A stretch of 47,116 bases of DNA from an uncultured Porphyromonas sp. (GTDB lineage Bacteria > Bacteroidota > Bacteroidia > Bacteroidales > Porphyromonadaceae), in NCBI GenBank assembly GCA_900539765.1, contig UQDF01000009.1, positions 1 through 47,116 of the forward strand, in the 5' to 3' direction. Below are positions 26,005 to 35,834 of this stretch, one piece after another. The notes under the pieces were generated by a model, which saw only the letters and a list, made by a program, of their open reading frames with translations, was not told the origin of the DNA and searched no databases. The first letter of the stretch is position 1, and every line of letters starts with the position of its first letter. Position numbers and translations under genes: made by a program.

Positions 26005-27318
26005 CTACCCCTTGAAGTGCTGTACCTCCGTACGCTCTCTAAAGAGATAGAGCCGGTCATTCGCCCGCACCTTGCGCGGTACTGGGATAGATATGCGTTG
26101 CCCCTTGGTGGCACGAGAGACTGGCTCCAGCTCGTAGCGCATCTCCGAGAGCGTCATATCGACCACACCCGTCGTCGGTCCGATGATCAGAATGCGATCG
26201 TCTAGTGCCAGCTCGCCACTCTCTACCTCCACCTCGGCCACGCCTATCTTGCTAAAGTACTTAACGATGTGAGCCACGTACTCCTTCTCCCGCACAGCAC
26301 TAGAGCCCGCAAAAGGCGTCCACTCGCCCAGACGCTGACCGAGATAGTAACCATCCCAAAAGCCTCTGTTGAAGACCTCACGTAGTCGCTCATCCCACTG
26401 CTCTATACGAGCCTCATCGTAAGTGCCCGCACAGACTGCATCGATAGCCTCGCGGTAGCACTGCACCACTGCAGAGACATACTCTGGACCACGAGCGCGA
26501 CCCTCTATCTTAAAGACCGTGACACCCGCCAGCATCATCTTATTGATGAAGTGGATCGTCTTCAGATCCTTCGGTGACATAATGTTCGGATGCGTCACCT
26601 CTAGCTCGACCCCCTGGCGGTCATCGTAGACACGATAGCCACGGCGACAAATCTGTGCGCAGCTACCTCGATTGGCACTCGTAGCTTGATGGTGCAGACT
26701 CAGATAGCACTTGCCCGAGACCGCCATACAGAGCGCCCCATGGGCAAACATCTCTATCTCCACCAGCCTCCCCGATGGCCCGACGATCTGCTCCTCAGCT
26801 ATCTTACGTCTGATCTCCGCCACCTGATCTAGGTTCAGCTCACGAGCCAAGACCACCACATCGGCAAACTGTGCGTAGAAGCGCAAAGCCTCCCAATTGC
26901 TAATGTTAAGCTGCGTAGAGAGATGCACCTCCAGCCCCAGGCGATGCGCCTCCATAAGCGTCGCCACATCGGCAGCGATCACCGCCGTGACCTGCGCCTG
27001 CTGCGCATGGTAGAGGATCTCGCGGAGTAGCGTCAAGTCCTCATCGTAGATGATCGTATTGACCGTCAGGTAACTCTTCACGCCACTCCTCCGGCAGGTC
27101 TCCACGATACGATAGAGGTCGTCCGTCGTAAAGTTGTAGGCAGACTTAGCCCGCATATTGAGCGCCTCAATGCCAAAGTATATACTATTTGCTCCAGCAC
27201 GTATCGCTGCGCTCAAGCTCTCATACGACCCCACGGGCGCCATCACCTCATAGCGACTAGGATCACGCAGCTCCTCGGGGAGCGTCACCAACTCACGCTT
27301 TATGATCGAGTCGGTCAT
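26005..27318 (-). CDS. U32 peptidase-family protein (RlhA/TrhP-like)
   Basis: This 437-residue protein starts MTDSIIKRE. It has the U32 core: EVMAPVGSYESLSAAIRAGANSIYFG at the N-terminus, the signature EIEMFAHGALCMAVSGKCYLS at about residue 180, and conserved cysteines in RGSCAQICRRGY. The final 80 residues form a small beta-barrel-like tail (KIGVAEVEVESGEL). Members of this family were named collagenase-like proteases, but several bacterial ones are RNA hydroxylation enzymes (RlhA, TrhP). The tail resembles the latter, so RNA modification is a strong alternative to proteolysis. An upstream ATG at 27345 is at the predicted transcription start, so 27318 is preferred. Confidence 0.82.
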   Translation of the reverse strand: MTDSIIKRELVTLPEELRDPSRYEVMAPVGSYESLSAAIRAGANSIYFGIEALNMRAKSAYNFTTDDLYRIVETCRRSGVKSYLTVNTIIYDEDLTLLREILYHAQQAQVTAVIAADVATLMEAHRLGLEVHLSTQLNISNWEALRFYAQFADVVVLARELNLDQVAEIRRKIAEEQIVGPSGRLVEIEMFAHGALCMAVSGKCYLSLHHQATSANRGSCAQICRRGYRVYDDRQGVELEVTHPNIMSPKDLKTIHFINKMMLAGVTVFKIEGRARGPEYVSAVVQCYREAIDAVCAGTYDEARIEQWDERLREVFNRGFWDGYYLGQRLGEWTPFAGSSAVREKEYVAHIVKYFSKIGVAEVEVESGELALDDRILIIGPTTGVVDMTLSEMRYELEPVSRATKGQRISIPVPRKVRANDRLYLFRERTEVQHFKG

Positions 27319-27350
27319 CTCTATTCTCTCTGTACATTCATTCATAGGGA

Positions 27351-27358
27351 CAAAGATA
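27351..27358 (-). promoter_or_regulatory. -7 box of the U32 gene
   Basis: On the minus strand the bases read TATCTTTG, matching TAnnTTTG. Initiation near 27344 gives a leader of about 26 nt to the chosen start codon. The -33 region is not clear. Confidence 0.5.
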
Positions 27359-27421
27359 CAAACTTACCCTCAAGCGACCGCACCGTAGATCAACGCTGGC
27401 ACATCTGTTTCCCAAAAAGCG

Positions 27422-27429
27422 TACATTTG
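27422..27429 (+). promoter_or_regulatory. -7 box of the patatin gene
   Basis: TACATTTG matches TAnnTTTG. Transcription from near 27436 would give a leader of about 54 nt before ATG 27490. It also rules against the TTG start at 27427, which overlaps the box. Confidence 0.5.
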
Positions 27430-27489
27430 TATTCCACACTGCTCAGTGCGCATGAACTGACCTACCAATCCCCAAATGTCATCCGATCT

Positions 27490-29979
27490 ATGATCTCATA
27501 TGTCTATACGAAACGGCCTTCGATCTTACTCGCCAGTCTTCTCTTATGTATGGTAGCTCTCTGGACTCCCGCTACGATGCAGGGGCAGCAGAGCGATCGG
27601 GTCTGCGATAGTACGCAGATGCGCTGTGGCTTGGTCCTCAGTGGCGGAGGAGCCAAGGGTCTAGCTCACATCGCGCTCCTCGAGCTGATCGACTCTCTGC
27701 AGATACAGGTGGACTACATCTCTGGTACCTCTATGGGTGCTGTCGTGGCTGGTCTCTACTCGACGGGCTATAGTGCTGCGGAGATCAAGGAGCTAGTGAG
27801 TCGGGAGGACTGGGGACGTATCTTGAGCAACCGTCTGCCTTACGACAAGGTAGATATGTGTGAGAAGGAGGACTATGGGACTTATACCCTAGAGTTCCCC
27901 TTACACCGAGGAGTCCCTAAGGCTCCCTCCTCCATCATTGAGGGACAGTACTTGATGGAGATGTTGATGCGCTACACCTTCCCCGTGCGGCATATCAAAG
28001 ATTATGCTCAGATGCCACTGCCCCTGCAGCTCGTAGCCTCCGACGTGGGGAGTGGAGGTGCCTATGTGATGACCTCGGGGTCGATACCGCTTTCTATACG
28101 AGCTAGTCTAGCGATCCCAGCCTTCTTCGCACCAGCCATTGTCGATGGCAGGCTACTAGTAGATGGAGGGCTCGATCGCAACTTCCCCGTCGAGGAGGTG
28201 CGCGCTATGGGGGCGACCTTCGTCATCGGTAGCTATACGGGGGCTAGACTACGCAGTGTAGAGGAGTTGGAGCATAGCTCTATCGGCGTCATACATCAGT
28301 CCTATGCCCTCCTGACTAAAAAGGAGGTAGAGCGCCAAGTAAGTCAAGTCGATGTGATGCTAGACTTCTCTCAAACACTCAGAGACTACACCTCGTCAGA
28401 CTTTAGTCAGCGTGATCGGATCATAGCCCTCGCCGAGGTGGAGGCTCACAAACTCTTGCCACAGCTCGTCGCGCTCAAGGCTCAACAAGTCGCACAGGGT
28501 ATCAACTATCAGGAGCGACAGCTCGCCACGGTCTCCATACCGATCCAGCAAGTCAAGATCACAGATCAGTGGGGAGCTCCCCTAGATCATGCCGAGACAG
28601 AGTTCATCCGCAGTGTGATCGGGGAGGATCTATCGCTCCTCGACTCCGTTGATCTCCTCCAGCAACGTATGGATATGCTTATGGGCTATAACCGATATGC
28701 GCAGGTTTATTATACCTATGAGGCAGACTCGACCGCCACGGGAGACAATGAGGTGAACACGCTACACTTCTTTATCAAAAAGAAGCCACAAGCACTCCTC
28801 CGCGTAGGAGCTTACTACGATCCCTACGAGTCAGCAAATATCATCCTCAACACCTCACTCAGAGACATACTCCTGTCAAACTCACGACTCTCAGCCAAGC
28901 TCGCCATATCACAGCATCCCAAGCTACGGGCTAGCTACTACAAGTGGTTCGACGATAGCTATTCCTACTGGGTGAGTCCGTACGTCTCCCTACGTCTAGA
29001 TCGCAGTGACAACCTCCATCTACGCTACCTCTCGCAGATAGAGGATCATACGGAGGCGACCTTCTATCAAGGATCTATAGCCACGGGCCTGAAGATGGGC
29101 TATGCCCTATCACCTCAATCTGAGATAACACTCGGCGCACAGTATGCCACGATGTATGTGTGGCAACCGCAGACGCCCTTTGACTATGAAATGATAGGGT
29201 CTGCACAAACCACTGATGTTGGGTTCGCACCCTTCAACTACTTCAACCAACTCTTGCAGGCCAACAAGCGTCCTAAGCTAAGTTATCGCCACGGCTCCTG
29301 GACGATGAACCTAGCTTACCAGCAAAACAGCTTGAATCGGAAGGCTTTTGCGACACGGGGTAACCACTTCGCCCTAACGGCTGAACTGACGCTAAAGAAC
29401 TCCTACTCGCTCTCCCCTCTCCCTGAGGATGCCACAGAGAGCCAGAAGCAGATCTACAATCTACTCAATCCCGAGGAGAGCCTGTCCCCACAGAGGGGTC
29501 CCCTACTACACCTCTCGGTCTATGAGCATATAGTCGCTCCGCTGAGTCAGCGGGTGGCGCTACATGGCCGCCTCTTCGGCGGGGTCAACCTAGACCTCGG
29601 TAAGCCTTGGCGGGATAGCTTTCACTATGACAGCTACCTCTTCTTAAGTCAGAAGTTCCCCCTCGGGGGCTTTGCCAATCTGGGTATGGACAATCAGACC
29701 ATCTTTTCAGGACTACGATACAGAGAGTACCCAGTGAACAACCTCGCAGCACTCTATCTAGGCATTCAGTACAGCCCGACCAAGTCTCTCTACATCACCC
29801 CGCACGCCAGTGTCGGCATGGATATTCAGGCGCCCAATGTAGGGGACAGCGACCTTCTCTACGGAGCGGGTATAGATCTAGACTACGACTCCCTGATAGG
29901 TCCTATCAAGCTCTCCTTCACTCGGTCAAACATTCTCCGCACCTCTCGCCTCTTCTTTAGTCTCGGCTATGCATTCTGA
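27490..29979 (+). CDS. Patatin-like phospholipase with outer-membrane barrel domain
   Basis: This 829-residue protein begins MISYVYTKRPS. A signal peptide ends near the QGQQ at residues 31-34. The patatin domain follows: oxyanion loop LVLSGGGAKGLAHI, nucleophile GTSMG, and catalytic Asp in VDGGLDRNFPVEE. After a POTRA-like linker (about 350-440), the remaining 390 residues are amphipathic beta strands ending in LFFSLGYAF. A terminal aromatic residue like this is typical of outer-membrane barrels. The architecture matches PlpD-type (type Vd) autotransported phospholipases. It probably acts on lipids at the cell surface or after release. A perfect terminator follows. Confidence 0.88.
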   Translation: MISYVYTKRPSILLASLLLCMVALWTPATMQGQQSDRVCDSTQMRCGLVLSGGGAKGLAHIALLELIDSLQIQVDYISGTSMGAVVAGLYSTGYSAAEIKELVSREDWGRILSNRLPYDKVDMCEKEDYGTYTLEFPLHRGVPKAPSSIIEGQYLMEMLMRYTFPVRHIKDYAQMPLPLQLVASDVGSGGAYVMTSGSIPLSIRASLAIPAFFAPAIVDGRLLVDGGLDRNFPVEEVRAMGATFVIGSYTGARLRSVEELEHSSIGVIHQSYALLTKKEVERQVSQVDVMLDFSQTLRDYTSSDFSQRDRIIALAEVEAHKLLPQLVALKAQQVAQGINYQERQLATVSIPIQQVKITDQWGAPLDHAETEFIRSVIGEDLSLLDSVDLLQQRMDMLMGYNRYAQVYYTYEADSTATGDNEVNTLHFFIKKKPQALLRVGAYYDPYESANIILNTSLRDILLSNSRLSAKLAISQHPKLRASYYKWFDDSYSYWVSPYVSLRLDRSDNLHLRYLSQIEDHTEATFYQGSIATGLKMGYALSPQSEITLGAQYATMYVWQPQTPFDYEMIGSAQTTDVGFAPFNYFNQLLQANKRPKLSYRHGSWTMNLAYQQNSLNRKAFATRGNHFALTAELTLKNSYSLSPLPEDATESQKQIYNLLNPEESLSPQRGPLLHLSVYEHIVAPLSQRVALHGRLFGGVNLDLGKPWRDSFHYDSYLFLSQKFPLGGFANLGMDNQTIFSGLRYREYPVNNLAALYLGIQYSPTKSLYITPHASVGMDIQAPNVGDSDLLYGAGIDLDYDSLIGPIKLSFTRSNILRTSRLFFSLGYAF

Positions 29980-30011
29980 GAGCGCAGCGAAACAAAAAGC
30001 ATCTCATAAGA

Positions 30012-30047
30012 GAAGGCTCAAATGCATTTGAGCCTTCTTTTTTTTCT
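30012..30047 (+). terminator. Strong terminator of the patatin gene
   Basis: A 14-bp perfect stem with no unpaired loop bases (palindrome 30012-30039, centred on TGCA) is followed by a run of eight T. It is about 30 nt past the stop codon. The next 170 bases up to the ATPase promoter hold a small CCCCACGTGCATGTGGGG hairpin at about 30078-30095 and nothing else I recognise. Confidence 0.9.
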
Positions 30048-30219
30048 CTTCATATCCTAGTCTAAGCATTTGTTCCACCCCCACGTGCATGTGGGGATAA
30101 CAACTTCTCTACTCAGTATCAAGTGGTAAGCAGTGCCTACTCCTTGCTAGTCTAGACAGGGCAACTTGTCACTCGAATCGGGCAGTTCGCTCGTTTTGTC
30201 AAGATTTTTGCCAAGAGCA

Positions 30220-30250
30220 CTTGTCAATTGAAGAAGTTTGCGTACCTTTG
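30220..30250 (+). promoter_or_regulatory. Promoter of the AAA ATPase gene
   Basis: CTTG at 30220-30223, a 19-nt spacer and TACCTTTG at 30243-30250 match the Bacteroidetes promoter. Initiation near 30257 gives a 39-nt leader to the GTG start. Confidence 0.7.
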
Positions 30251-30295
30251 TCCTACCAAGATATAGGTATCTAGTCCAAGCATCAAGATAAAGTA

Positions 30296-31480
30296 GTGGA
30301 GGCACTCTATAGAACACACGATTACCTGCTACGCAACCTGAGCAATCCGATACAGCGTAGTCTCTTTGGCGAGATTGACTTCTCCGCCCCGCTGATCGGC
30401 ATCTATGGTTGTCGTGGCGTGGGCAAGACCACCTTCCTGCTGGACTACGCTGCGAGGACTTTTGGGTCGCTCAATAGGAAGTGTCTCTATGTCAATCTCA
30501 ACAACTTCCTTTTTACCAGTGAGACGCTGGTAGACTTTGCTAAGACCTTTTACGAGCACGGTGGGCGACACCTGCTACTAGACCAAATATATAAGTACCC
30601 CTCGTGGCACGAAGATCTGCTGGCTTGTATGCGCCTGATGCCAGACCTACAGATTATCTACACCACCTCGATCGTACAGTACGACTCGGCACTCCCCATC
30701 GAGGAGCAGCTACCGGGAGCTGTCTACCGGCTAGACGGCTTCTCGCTCCGTGAGTTCATACAGCTCAAGACGGGGCTTAACCTCCCGCAGGTCACGCTCG
30801 AGGAGATACTGAAGGATCACGAGACTATCTCTCGCGAGATCATGGGGATGGTCAATCCGCTCAACTACTTGGCGGACTATACGCACCACGGCTACTACCC
30901 TTTCTTCCTCGAGGATCGCAACTACTCGGAGAATCTACTGAAGAATATCAACATGATGCTGGAGGTCGATGTGAGCTTCCTACGCAACCTCGACCAGCGT
31001 CTTCTACCCAAGCTACGCAGGCTACTCTACGAGCTGGGTCGCACGGCACCTACCTCGCCAAATATCTCGCAACTCTCGCAGATGATCAGCGCCTCACGCG
31101 CTACCATCTCCAACTATATGCATATCCTCTCAGATGCGGGTCTCGTCACGCAACTATATCGTGTAGGCGCGGAGGCGACCACACGCAAGCCCGCTATGTG
31201 CTATCTGCAAAATACTAACATTGGCTACGCACTCGTCCCCGAGCCAGTGATCAGTCCTGAGCTTTACTCCACCTTCTTCCTGACACACCTACATCATGCG
31301 CATCAAGTCAATGCAGGTGGGCGAGCACAGGTACACTTCGTACTGGACGAGACTTATGAATTTCGCATCGACAAGGAGCTGGGCGGGCGCTATCGTCCCG
31401 ACCGCTACTACGCAGTGCAAGGCATCCCCATGGGGCATGACAATGTCATCCCGCTATGGCTCTTTGGCTTTATCTACTAA
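30296..31480 (+). CDS. AAA_14/DUF4143-type ATPase
   Basis: This 394-residue protein starts at GTG. It has a P-loop, YGCRGVGKTTF, at about residue 40. A Walker B-like HLLLDQIYKYPSWHEDL and the sensor-like IIYTTSIVQYDSALP follow. Then comes a helical region and a winged-helix-like part with SQMISASRATISNYMHILSDAGLVTQL at about 260-285. This order fits the AAA_14-DUF4143 family, abundant in Bacteroidetes and of unknown cellular role. The C-terminal nuclease-like domain of some members is not clearly present. It ends 46 nt before nifJ on the same strand; no separate promoter is obvious for nifJ, so read-through is possible. Confidence 0.8.
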   Translation: MEALYRTHDYLLRNLSNPIQRSLFGEIDFSAPLIGIYGCRGVGKTTFLLDYAARTFGSLNRKCLYVNLNNFLFTSETLVDFAKTFYEHGGRHLLLDQIYKYPSWHEDLLACMRLMPDLQIIYTTSIVQYDSALPIEEQLPGAVYRLDGFSLREFIQLKTGLNLPQVTLEEILKDHETISREIMGMVNPLNYLADYTHHGYYPFFLEDRNYSENLLKNINMMLEVDVSFLRNLDQRLLPKLRRLLYELGRTAPTSPNISQLSQMISASRATISNYMHILSDAGLVTQLYRVGAEATTRKPAMCYLQNTNIGYALVPEPVISPELYSTFFLTHLHHAHQVNAGGRAQVHFVLDETYEFRIDKELGGRYRPDRYYAVQGIPMGHDNVIPLWLFGFIY

Positions 31481-31525
31481 AGCAACTTACAAACAACAAC
31501 ACACAAGGAATATCAATACATAGAA

Positions 31526-34500
31526 ATGGCTAATCCAACTAAAAAGACAATGACCTGTGACGGCAACCAAGCGGCCGCACACGTCGCCTACATGTTTAGC
31601 GAGGTAGCTGCTATCTACCCTATCACCCCCTCCTCCACGATGGCGGAGTATGTCGATGAGTGGGCAGCTGCAAAGCGCAAAAACATCTTCGGAGAGATCG
31701 TCGAGGTACAGGAGATGCAGAGCGAGGCTGGTGCTGCTGGCGCTATGCACGGTGCTCTACAGGCTGGTGCTCTCGGTGTCACCTTTACCGCATCTCAGGG
31801 ACTACTCCTGATGCTTCCTAATATGTACAAAGTGGCTGGTGAGCTACTCCCAGGCGTCTACCACGTAGCTGCTCGTACGATCGCATCGCAAGCGCTCTCT
31901 ATCTTTGGTGATCACCAGGACGTGATGAGTGCTCGTATGACGGGTCTCGCACAGCTCTGTACGGGTTCTGTACAGGAGGTTATGGACCTCGCTGCTGTAG
32001 CACACCTCACAGCGATCAAGAGCCGCATACCTTTCATCCACTTCTTCGACGGCTTCCGCACATCTCACGAGATCCAGAAGATCGAGTACCTCTCTAACGA
32101 GGATCTCGAGCCACTCATCGACCAGAAGGCTCTGCGTCAGTTCCGTGAGCGTGCACTCAGTGCGCATGCTCCTGTAGTACGTGGTACTGCACAGAACGGC
32201 GACATCTTCTTCCAGGCTCGTGAGGCTTCCAACCCCTTCTACGATGCAGTCCCCGCTATCGTTCAGGACTATATGGATCAGCTGGCTGAGATCACGGGAC
32301 GTCACTACCACCTCTTCGACTACTACGGAGATCCCGAGGCTGAGCACGTCGTCATCGCTATGGGCTCTGTCACAGAGACCATCCGCGAGTCTATCGACTA
32401 CCTACGCGCTCAGGGCAAGAAGGTAGGACTTGTAGCCGTACACCTCTATCGTCCATTCAGCGTAGAGCACTTCCTCGGTGCACTGCCCAAGAGCGTCAAG
32501 CGTATCGCTGTCCTCGATCGTACTAAGGAGCCAGGAGCTGCTGGTGATCCGCTTTATCTCGATGTCAAGAACGCTCTCTACACACAGCCCAACGCACCCC
32601 TAGTCGTAGGCGGTCGCTACGGTCTATCGAGCAAAGACACGACCCCCGCTCAGATCATCGCTGTCTTTGACAATCTAGCGATGAACGAGCCGAAGGATCA
32701 GTTTACCGTTGGTATCGTCGACGATGTCACCTTCAAGTCTCTACCCCTAGGCAAGGAGGTCGAGCTCGAGAGCGATGCTTACGAGGCTAAGTTCTTCGGA
32801 CTAGGTGCTGATGGTACGGTCGGTGCTAACAAGAACTCCGTCAAGATCATTGGCGAAAACACCAACAAGTACTGCCAGGCTTACTTCGCTTACGACTCTA
32901 AGAAGAGCGGTGGCTTTACCGCCTCTCACCTACGCTTTGGCGATCAGCCCATCCGTAGTACCTATCTAGTCGTACGCCCCAACTTCGTCGCTTGCCACGT
33001 GCCTGCTTACCTACGTATGTACGACGTCCTCGCAGGGCTTCGCAAGGGCGGTACGTTCCTCCTCAACTCTATCTGGGATCTAGACAGCGTCGAGGAGCAT
33101 CTACCCAACCACGTCAAGCGTTACCTCGCTGAGAACGAGATCTCCTTCTACATGATCAACGCTACCGAGATCGCTCAGCGCATTGGTCTAGGCAACCGCA
33201 CGAACACAATCCTGCAGAGTGCCTTCTTCAAGATCTCTGGCGTCATACCTTACGATCTAGCCGTAGAGCAGATGAAGAAGTTCATCGTCAAGTCTTACTC
33301 TCGCAAGGGTGAGGACATTGTCAATAAGAACTTCGCAGCTGTCGACGAGGGTGCCAACGTCATCCAGGTTCCCGTCAAGGCTGAGTGGGCAAACCTACCC
33401 GACGAGCCCGAGGTCAAGCACCCAGGCGACACCGACTTCGTACACAACGTAGTCCGTGTTATGAACGCTCAAAAGGGTGATACGCTCCCAGTATCTGCTT
33501 TTGCAGGTCGCGAGGATGGTACTTGGGACTCTGGCACGGCCGACTCAGAGAAGCGTGGTGTCTCTGCTCTAGTACCCGTCTGGGAGTCAGCTAACTGTAT
33601 CCAGTGTAATCAGTGTGCTTTCGTTTGTCCTCACGCTACGATTCGTCCATTCCTACTCGACGAGAAGGAGGCTCAGGGTACTGACGTAGATCTACTCGAT
33701 GCTACAGGCAAGGGCTTCAAGGAAGCTGGTCTCAAGTTCCGCATCCAGGTCAACTACCTCGACTGTCTCGGTTGTGCTAACTGCGTCAACATCTGCCCAG
33801 GCAATAAGCAGGGCAAGGCGCTCAAGATGGTTCCCCTTGATGATGTACGTGAGAAGCAGAGCGACTGGGACTACATGCGTCATCAGGTGACCAACAAGTC
33901 TTACATGGTCGACGTACAGTCCAACGTCAAGAACTCACAGTTTGCACAGCCTCTCTTTGAGTACTCTGGAGCATGCTCTGGTTGTGGTGAGACGCCTTAT
34001 GTCAAGCTACTGACCCAGCTCTTCGGTAGCCGTCAGGTAGTGGCAAACGCTACGGGCTGCTCCTCTATCTACTCAGCCTCAGCCCCCTCTACTCCCTACA
34101 CGACCAATGAGCGTGGCGAGGGTCCCGCATGGGCTAACTCTCTCTTTGAGGACAATGCTGAGTTTGGTATGGGTATGTACATCGCCTCTAGCTCGAACCG
34201 CAACCGCCTCGTGCACCTCGTCAAGGAGGTTCTAGAGGAGGGTAAGGAGCCTATTAGCGATGAGCTACGCCAGCTACTCAATGAGTGGGTCGAGCAGCGC
34301 TTCGATGGTGATGCTTCACAGCAGCTCAGCTACAAGATCCTACCTCTGCTCAATGCTGAGGCTAAGGGTCGTATGCACTACGTTTACAACCTGCGTCATC
34401 ACTTCGTCAAGCCCTCACAGTGGATCATCGGTGGTGACGGATGGGCATACGATATAGGCTTCGGAGGTCTCGACCACGTACTTGCTTCGGGCAAGAATGT

Positions 34501-35155
34501 CAACGTCCTCGTACTCGATACGGAGGTCTACTCCAATACGGGTGGACAGTCTTCTAAGAGTACGCCTCTAGGCGCTATTGCTAAGTTTGCCGCATCAGGT
34601 AAGCGTGTCCGCAAGAAGGATCTAGGTCTCATTGCGACCACCTACGGCTACGTCTATGTAGCTCAGATCGCTATGGGCGCTAACCCCGCTCAGACACTCA
34701 AGGTACTCCGCGAGGCTGAGGCTTACGAGGGTCCATCACTCGTGATCGCTTACTCACCCTGTATCTCACACGGTCTCAAGGGTGGTATGGGCAATGCACA
34801 GAACGAGCAGAAGCGCGCCGTAGATTGTGGTTACTGGCACCTCTGGCACCACGACCCACGTCGTGAGCAGGAGGGCAAGAACCCCTTCGTACTCGACAGC
34901 AAGGAGCCTGACTTCTCGAAGTTCAAGGACTTCCTCAAGGGCGAGGTACGCTACGCTTCACTCTTCAAGATGTACCCAGAGATCGCTGAGGAGCTAGCCA
35001 ACGAGTCACTTCGCTCAGCTTACAAGCGCTACAGCACCTACGTACGTATCTCATCTACTGAGTGGGAAGACAACTACGGACCTCTCGATGACATCCTCGA
35101 GGCCAAGCCCGAGCCTACCACACCTGAGGAGGTACATGCCGTAGACCTCACCTAG
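31526..35155 (+). CDS. nifJ: Pyruvate:ferredoxin (flavodoxin) oxidoreductase
   Basis: This 1209-residue single-chain PFOR converts pyruvate and CoA to acetyl-CoA and CO2, passing electrons to ferredoxin or flavodoxin. Domain order is standard. First is the pyruvate-binding N-terminus with AYMFSEVAAIYPITPSSTMAE. Two 4Fe-4S motifs follow, with first cysteines at residues 691 (CIQCNQCAFVCP) and 747 (CLGCANCVNICP). The thiamine-diphosphate domain (GGDGWAYDIGFGGLDHV, about 968 on, then SNTGGQSSKSTP) is next, with the extra cluster cysteine CSGCGETPYVK. The length is typical of bacterial homodimeric PFOR. Strongly biased codon use suggests high expression, as expected for a central enzyme of an anaerobe. 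Confidence 0.97.
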   Translation: MANPTKKTMTCDGNQAAAHVAYMFSEVAAIYPITPSSTMAEYVDEWAAAKRKNIFGEIVEVQEMQSEAGAAGAMHGALQAGALGVTFTASQGLLLMLPNMYKVAGELLPGVYHVAARTIASQALSIFGDHQDVMSARMTGLAQLCTGSVQEVMDLAAVAHLTAIKSRIPFIHFFDGFRTSHEIQKIEYLSNEDLEPLIDQKALRQFRERALSAHAPVVRGTAQNGDIFFQAREASNPFYDAVPAIVQDYMDQLAEITGRHYHLFDYYGDPEAEHVVIAMGSVTETIRESIDYLRAQGKKVGLVAVHLYRPFSVEHFLGALPKSVKRIAVLDRTKEPGAAGDPLYLDVKNALYTQPNAPLVVGGRYGLSSKDTTPAQIIAVFDNLAMNEPKDQFTVGIVDDVTFKSLPLGKEVELESDAYEAKFFGLGADGTVGANKNSVKIIGENTNKYCQAYFAYDSKKSGGFTASHLRFGDQPIRSTYLVVRPNFVACHVPAYLRMYDVLAGLRKGGTFLLNSIWDLDSVEEHLPNHVKRYLAENEISFYMINATEIAQRIGLGNRTNTILQSAFFKISGVIPYDLAVEQMKKFIVKSYSRKGEDIVNKNFAAVDEGANVIQVPVKAEWANLPDEPEVKHPGDTDFVHNVVRVMNAQKGDTLPVSAFAGREDGTWDSGTADSEKRGVSALVPVWESANCIQCNQCAFVCPHATIRPFLLDEKEAQGTDVDLLDATGKGFKEAGLKFRIQVNYLDCLGCANCVNICPGNKQGKALKMVPLDDVREKQSDWDYMRHQVTNKSYMVDVQSNVKNSQFAQPLFEYSGACSGCGETPYVKLLTQLFGSRQVVANATGCSSIYSASAPSTPYTTNERGEGPAWANSLFEDNAEFGMGMYIASSSNRNRLVHLVKEVLEEGKEPISDELRQLLNEWVEQRFDGDASQQLSYKILPLLNAEAKGRMHYVYNLRHHFVKPSQWIIGGDGWAYDIGFGGLDHVLASGKNVNVLVLDTEVYSNTGGQSSKSTPLGAIAKFAASGKRVRKKDLGLIATTYGYVYVAQIAMGANPAQTLKVLREAEAYEGPSLVIAYSPCISHGLKGGMGNAQNEQKRAVDCGYWHLWHHDPRREQEGKNPFVLDSKEPDFSKFKDFLKGEVRYASLFKMYPEIAEELANESLRSAYKRYSTYVRISSTEWEDNYGPLDDILEAKPEPTTPEEVHAVDLT

Positions 35156-35210
35156 TCTGTCTGACTATCCCGAGCCTGCGGCGTAAGCCCAGCAGGCTCC
35201 CCAACATAGC

Positions 35211-35244
35211 AAAGCCGTGTAGCCATCCGAGCTACACGGCTTTT
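35211..35244 (+). terminator. Terminator of nifJ
   Basis: AAAGCCGTGTAGC at 35211-35223 pairs perfectly with GCTACACGGCTTT at 35231-35243, leaving a 7-nt loop and ending in a T-run. A weaker GAGCCTGC/GCAGGCTC hairpin lies just upstream, at about 35172-35199. Confidence 0.9.
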
Positions 35245-35251
35245 GTTGTAC

Positions 35252-35500
35252 TTACGCTCCACATCTCCTCCGTCCCCCCGCACAAACGGCCTGTAGCCCG
35301 CTGATGGCACGATTGAGCGTGTCGTGAGAGGGGACTCCCCAGGAGCTTGATTCTCCTAATATACGCTCATATAGAGTCACTAGATCATCTTTGTACTCCT
35401 CTGCGTAGTCTTCTATTTCGTACCAAGAGGAGCAACCAGAGATAGTTGCGGTGAACACCATCGTAAGGATGTATCCTAGGGGAAACTTTTTTGCATCGAT
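35252..35500 (-). pseudogene. Remnant of an ISAs1-type transposase
   Basis: Read on the minus strand, codons from about 35497 give KKFPLGYILT and then MVFTATISGCSSWYEIEDYA. A later segment is WGVPSHDTLNRAISGL. This is the N-terminal block of ISAs1/H-repeat transposases, where a hydrophobic helix is followed by SWxEIE and the HDTxxR motif. The similarity stops after ISGL, and the frame ends at 35252 with no catalytic domain. A stop codon also lies upstream at 35501. The fragment is therefore a truncated leftover sitting between nifJ and the radical SAM operon. The identification rests on motifs I remember for the family. Confidence 0.6.
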
Positions 35501-35834
35501 TTATGAGTGGATCTTCGACCACTAGAAGCTGATTGAATATGCTCATAGCAATAACTTACTACATTGATTATCAGCTATAAATGCATGAAAAATCTGCGAC
35601 ATAGACAAGCTTTTTTGAGGGGAAAATCAAAAAGTTTTTGAGACTATATTGAGTCCATTTTTTAGCCTCTTCATTCTCCCCTCAATGCCGAAATCAGCTT
35701 TTCATTTATAATGCGTCAGCCCTGCCAGAGATCGCTAGCTCGCACACTCCACCCACTCAATACTAGAATTAGCGGTTTTGGCTATCCGCTGTTTTTTTTC
35801 TGTCGTATTAGGTGGATTGCTTTACAAATAGTGT
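35501..35834. other. AT-rich gene-free interval before the radical SAM operon
   Basis: No convincing gene is present. A 9-nt inverted repeat, TTGAGGGGA/TCCCCTCAA, lies at about 35614-35684. A short hairpin AGCGG/CCGCT (35771-35790) is followed by eight T (35792-35799) and can act as a forward terminator. Tiny open frames at 35585 (18 codons) and about 35710 (54 codons) have no start context or protein-like features. Confidence 0.5.

Noticed and set aside
35585..35641. 18-codon basic peptide upstream of the radical SAM operon as a possible RiPP precursor
   Set aside because: It lies upstream of the operon promoter and of a terminator-like hairpin, with no leader/core pattern; no other candidate precursor was found within the operon.
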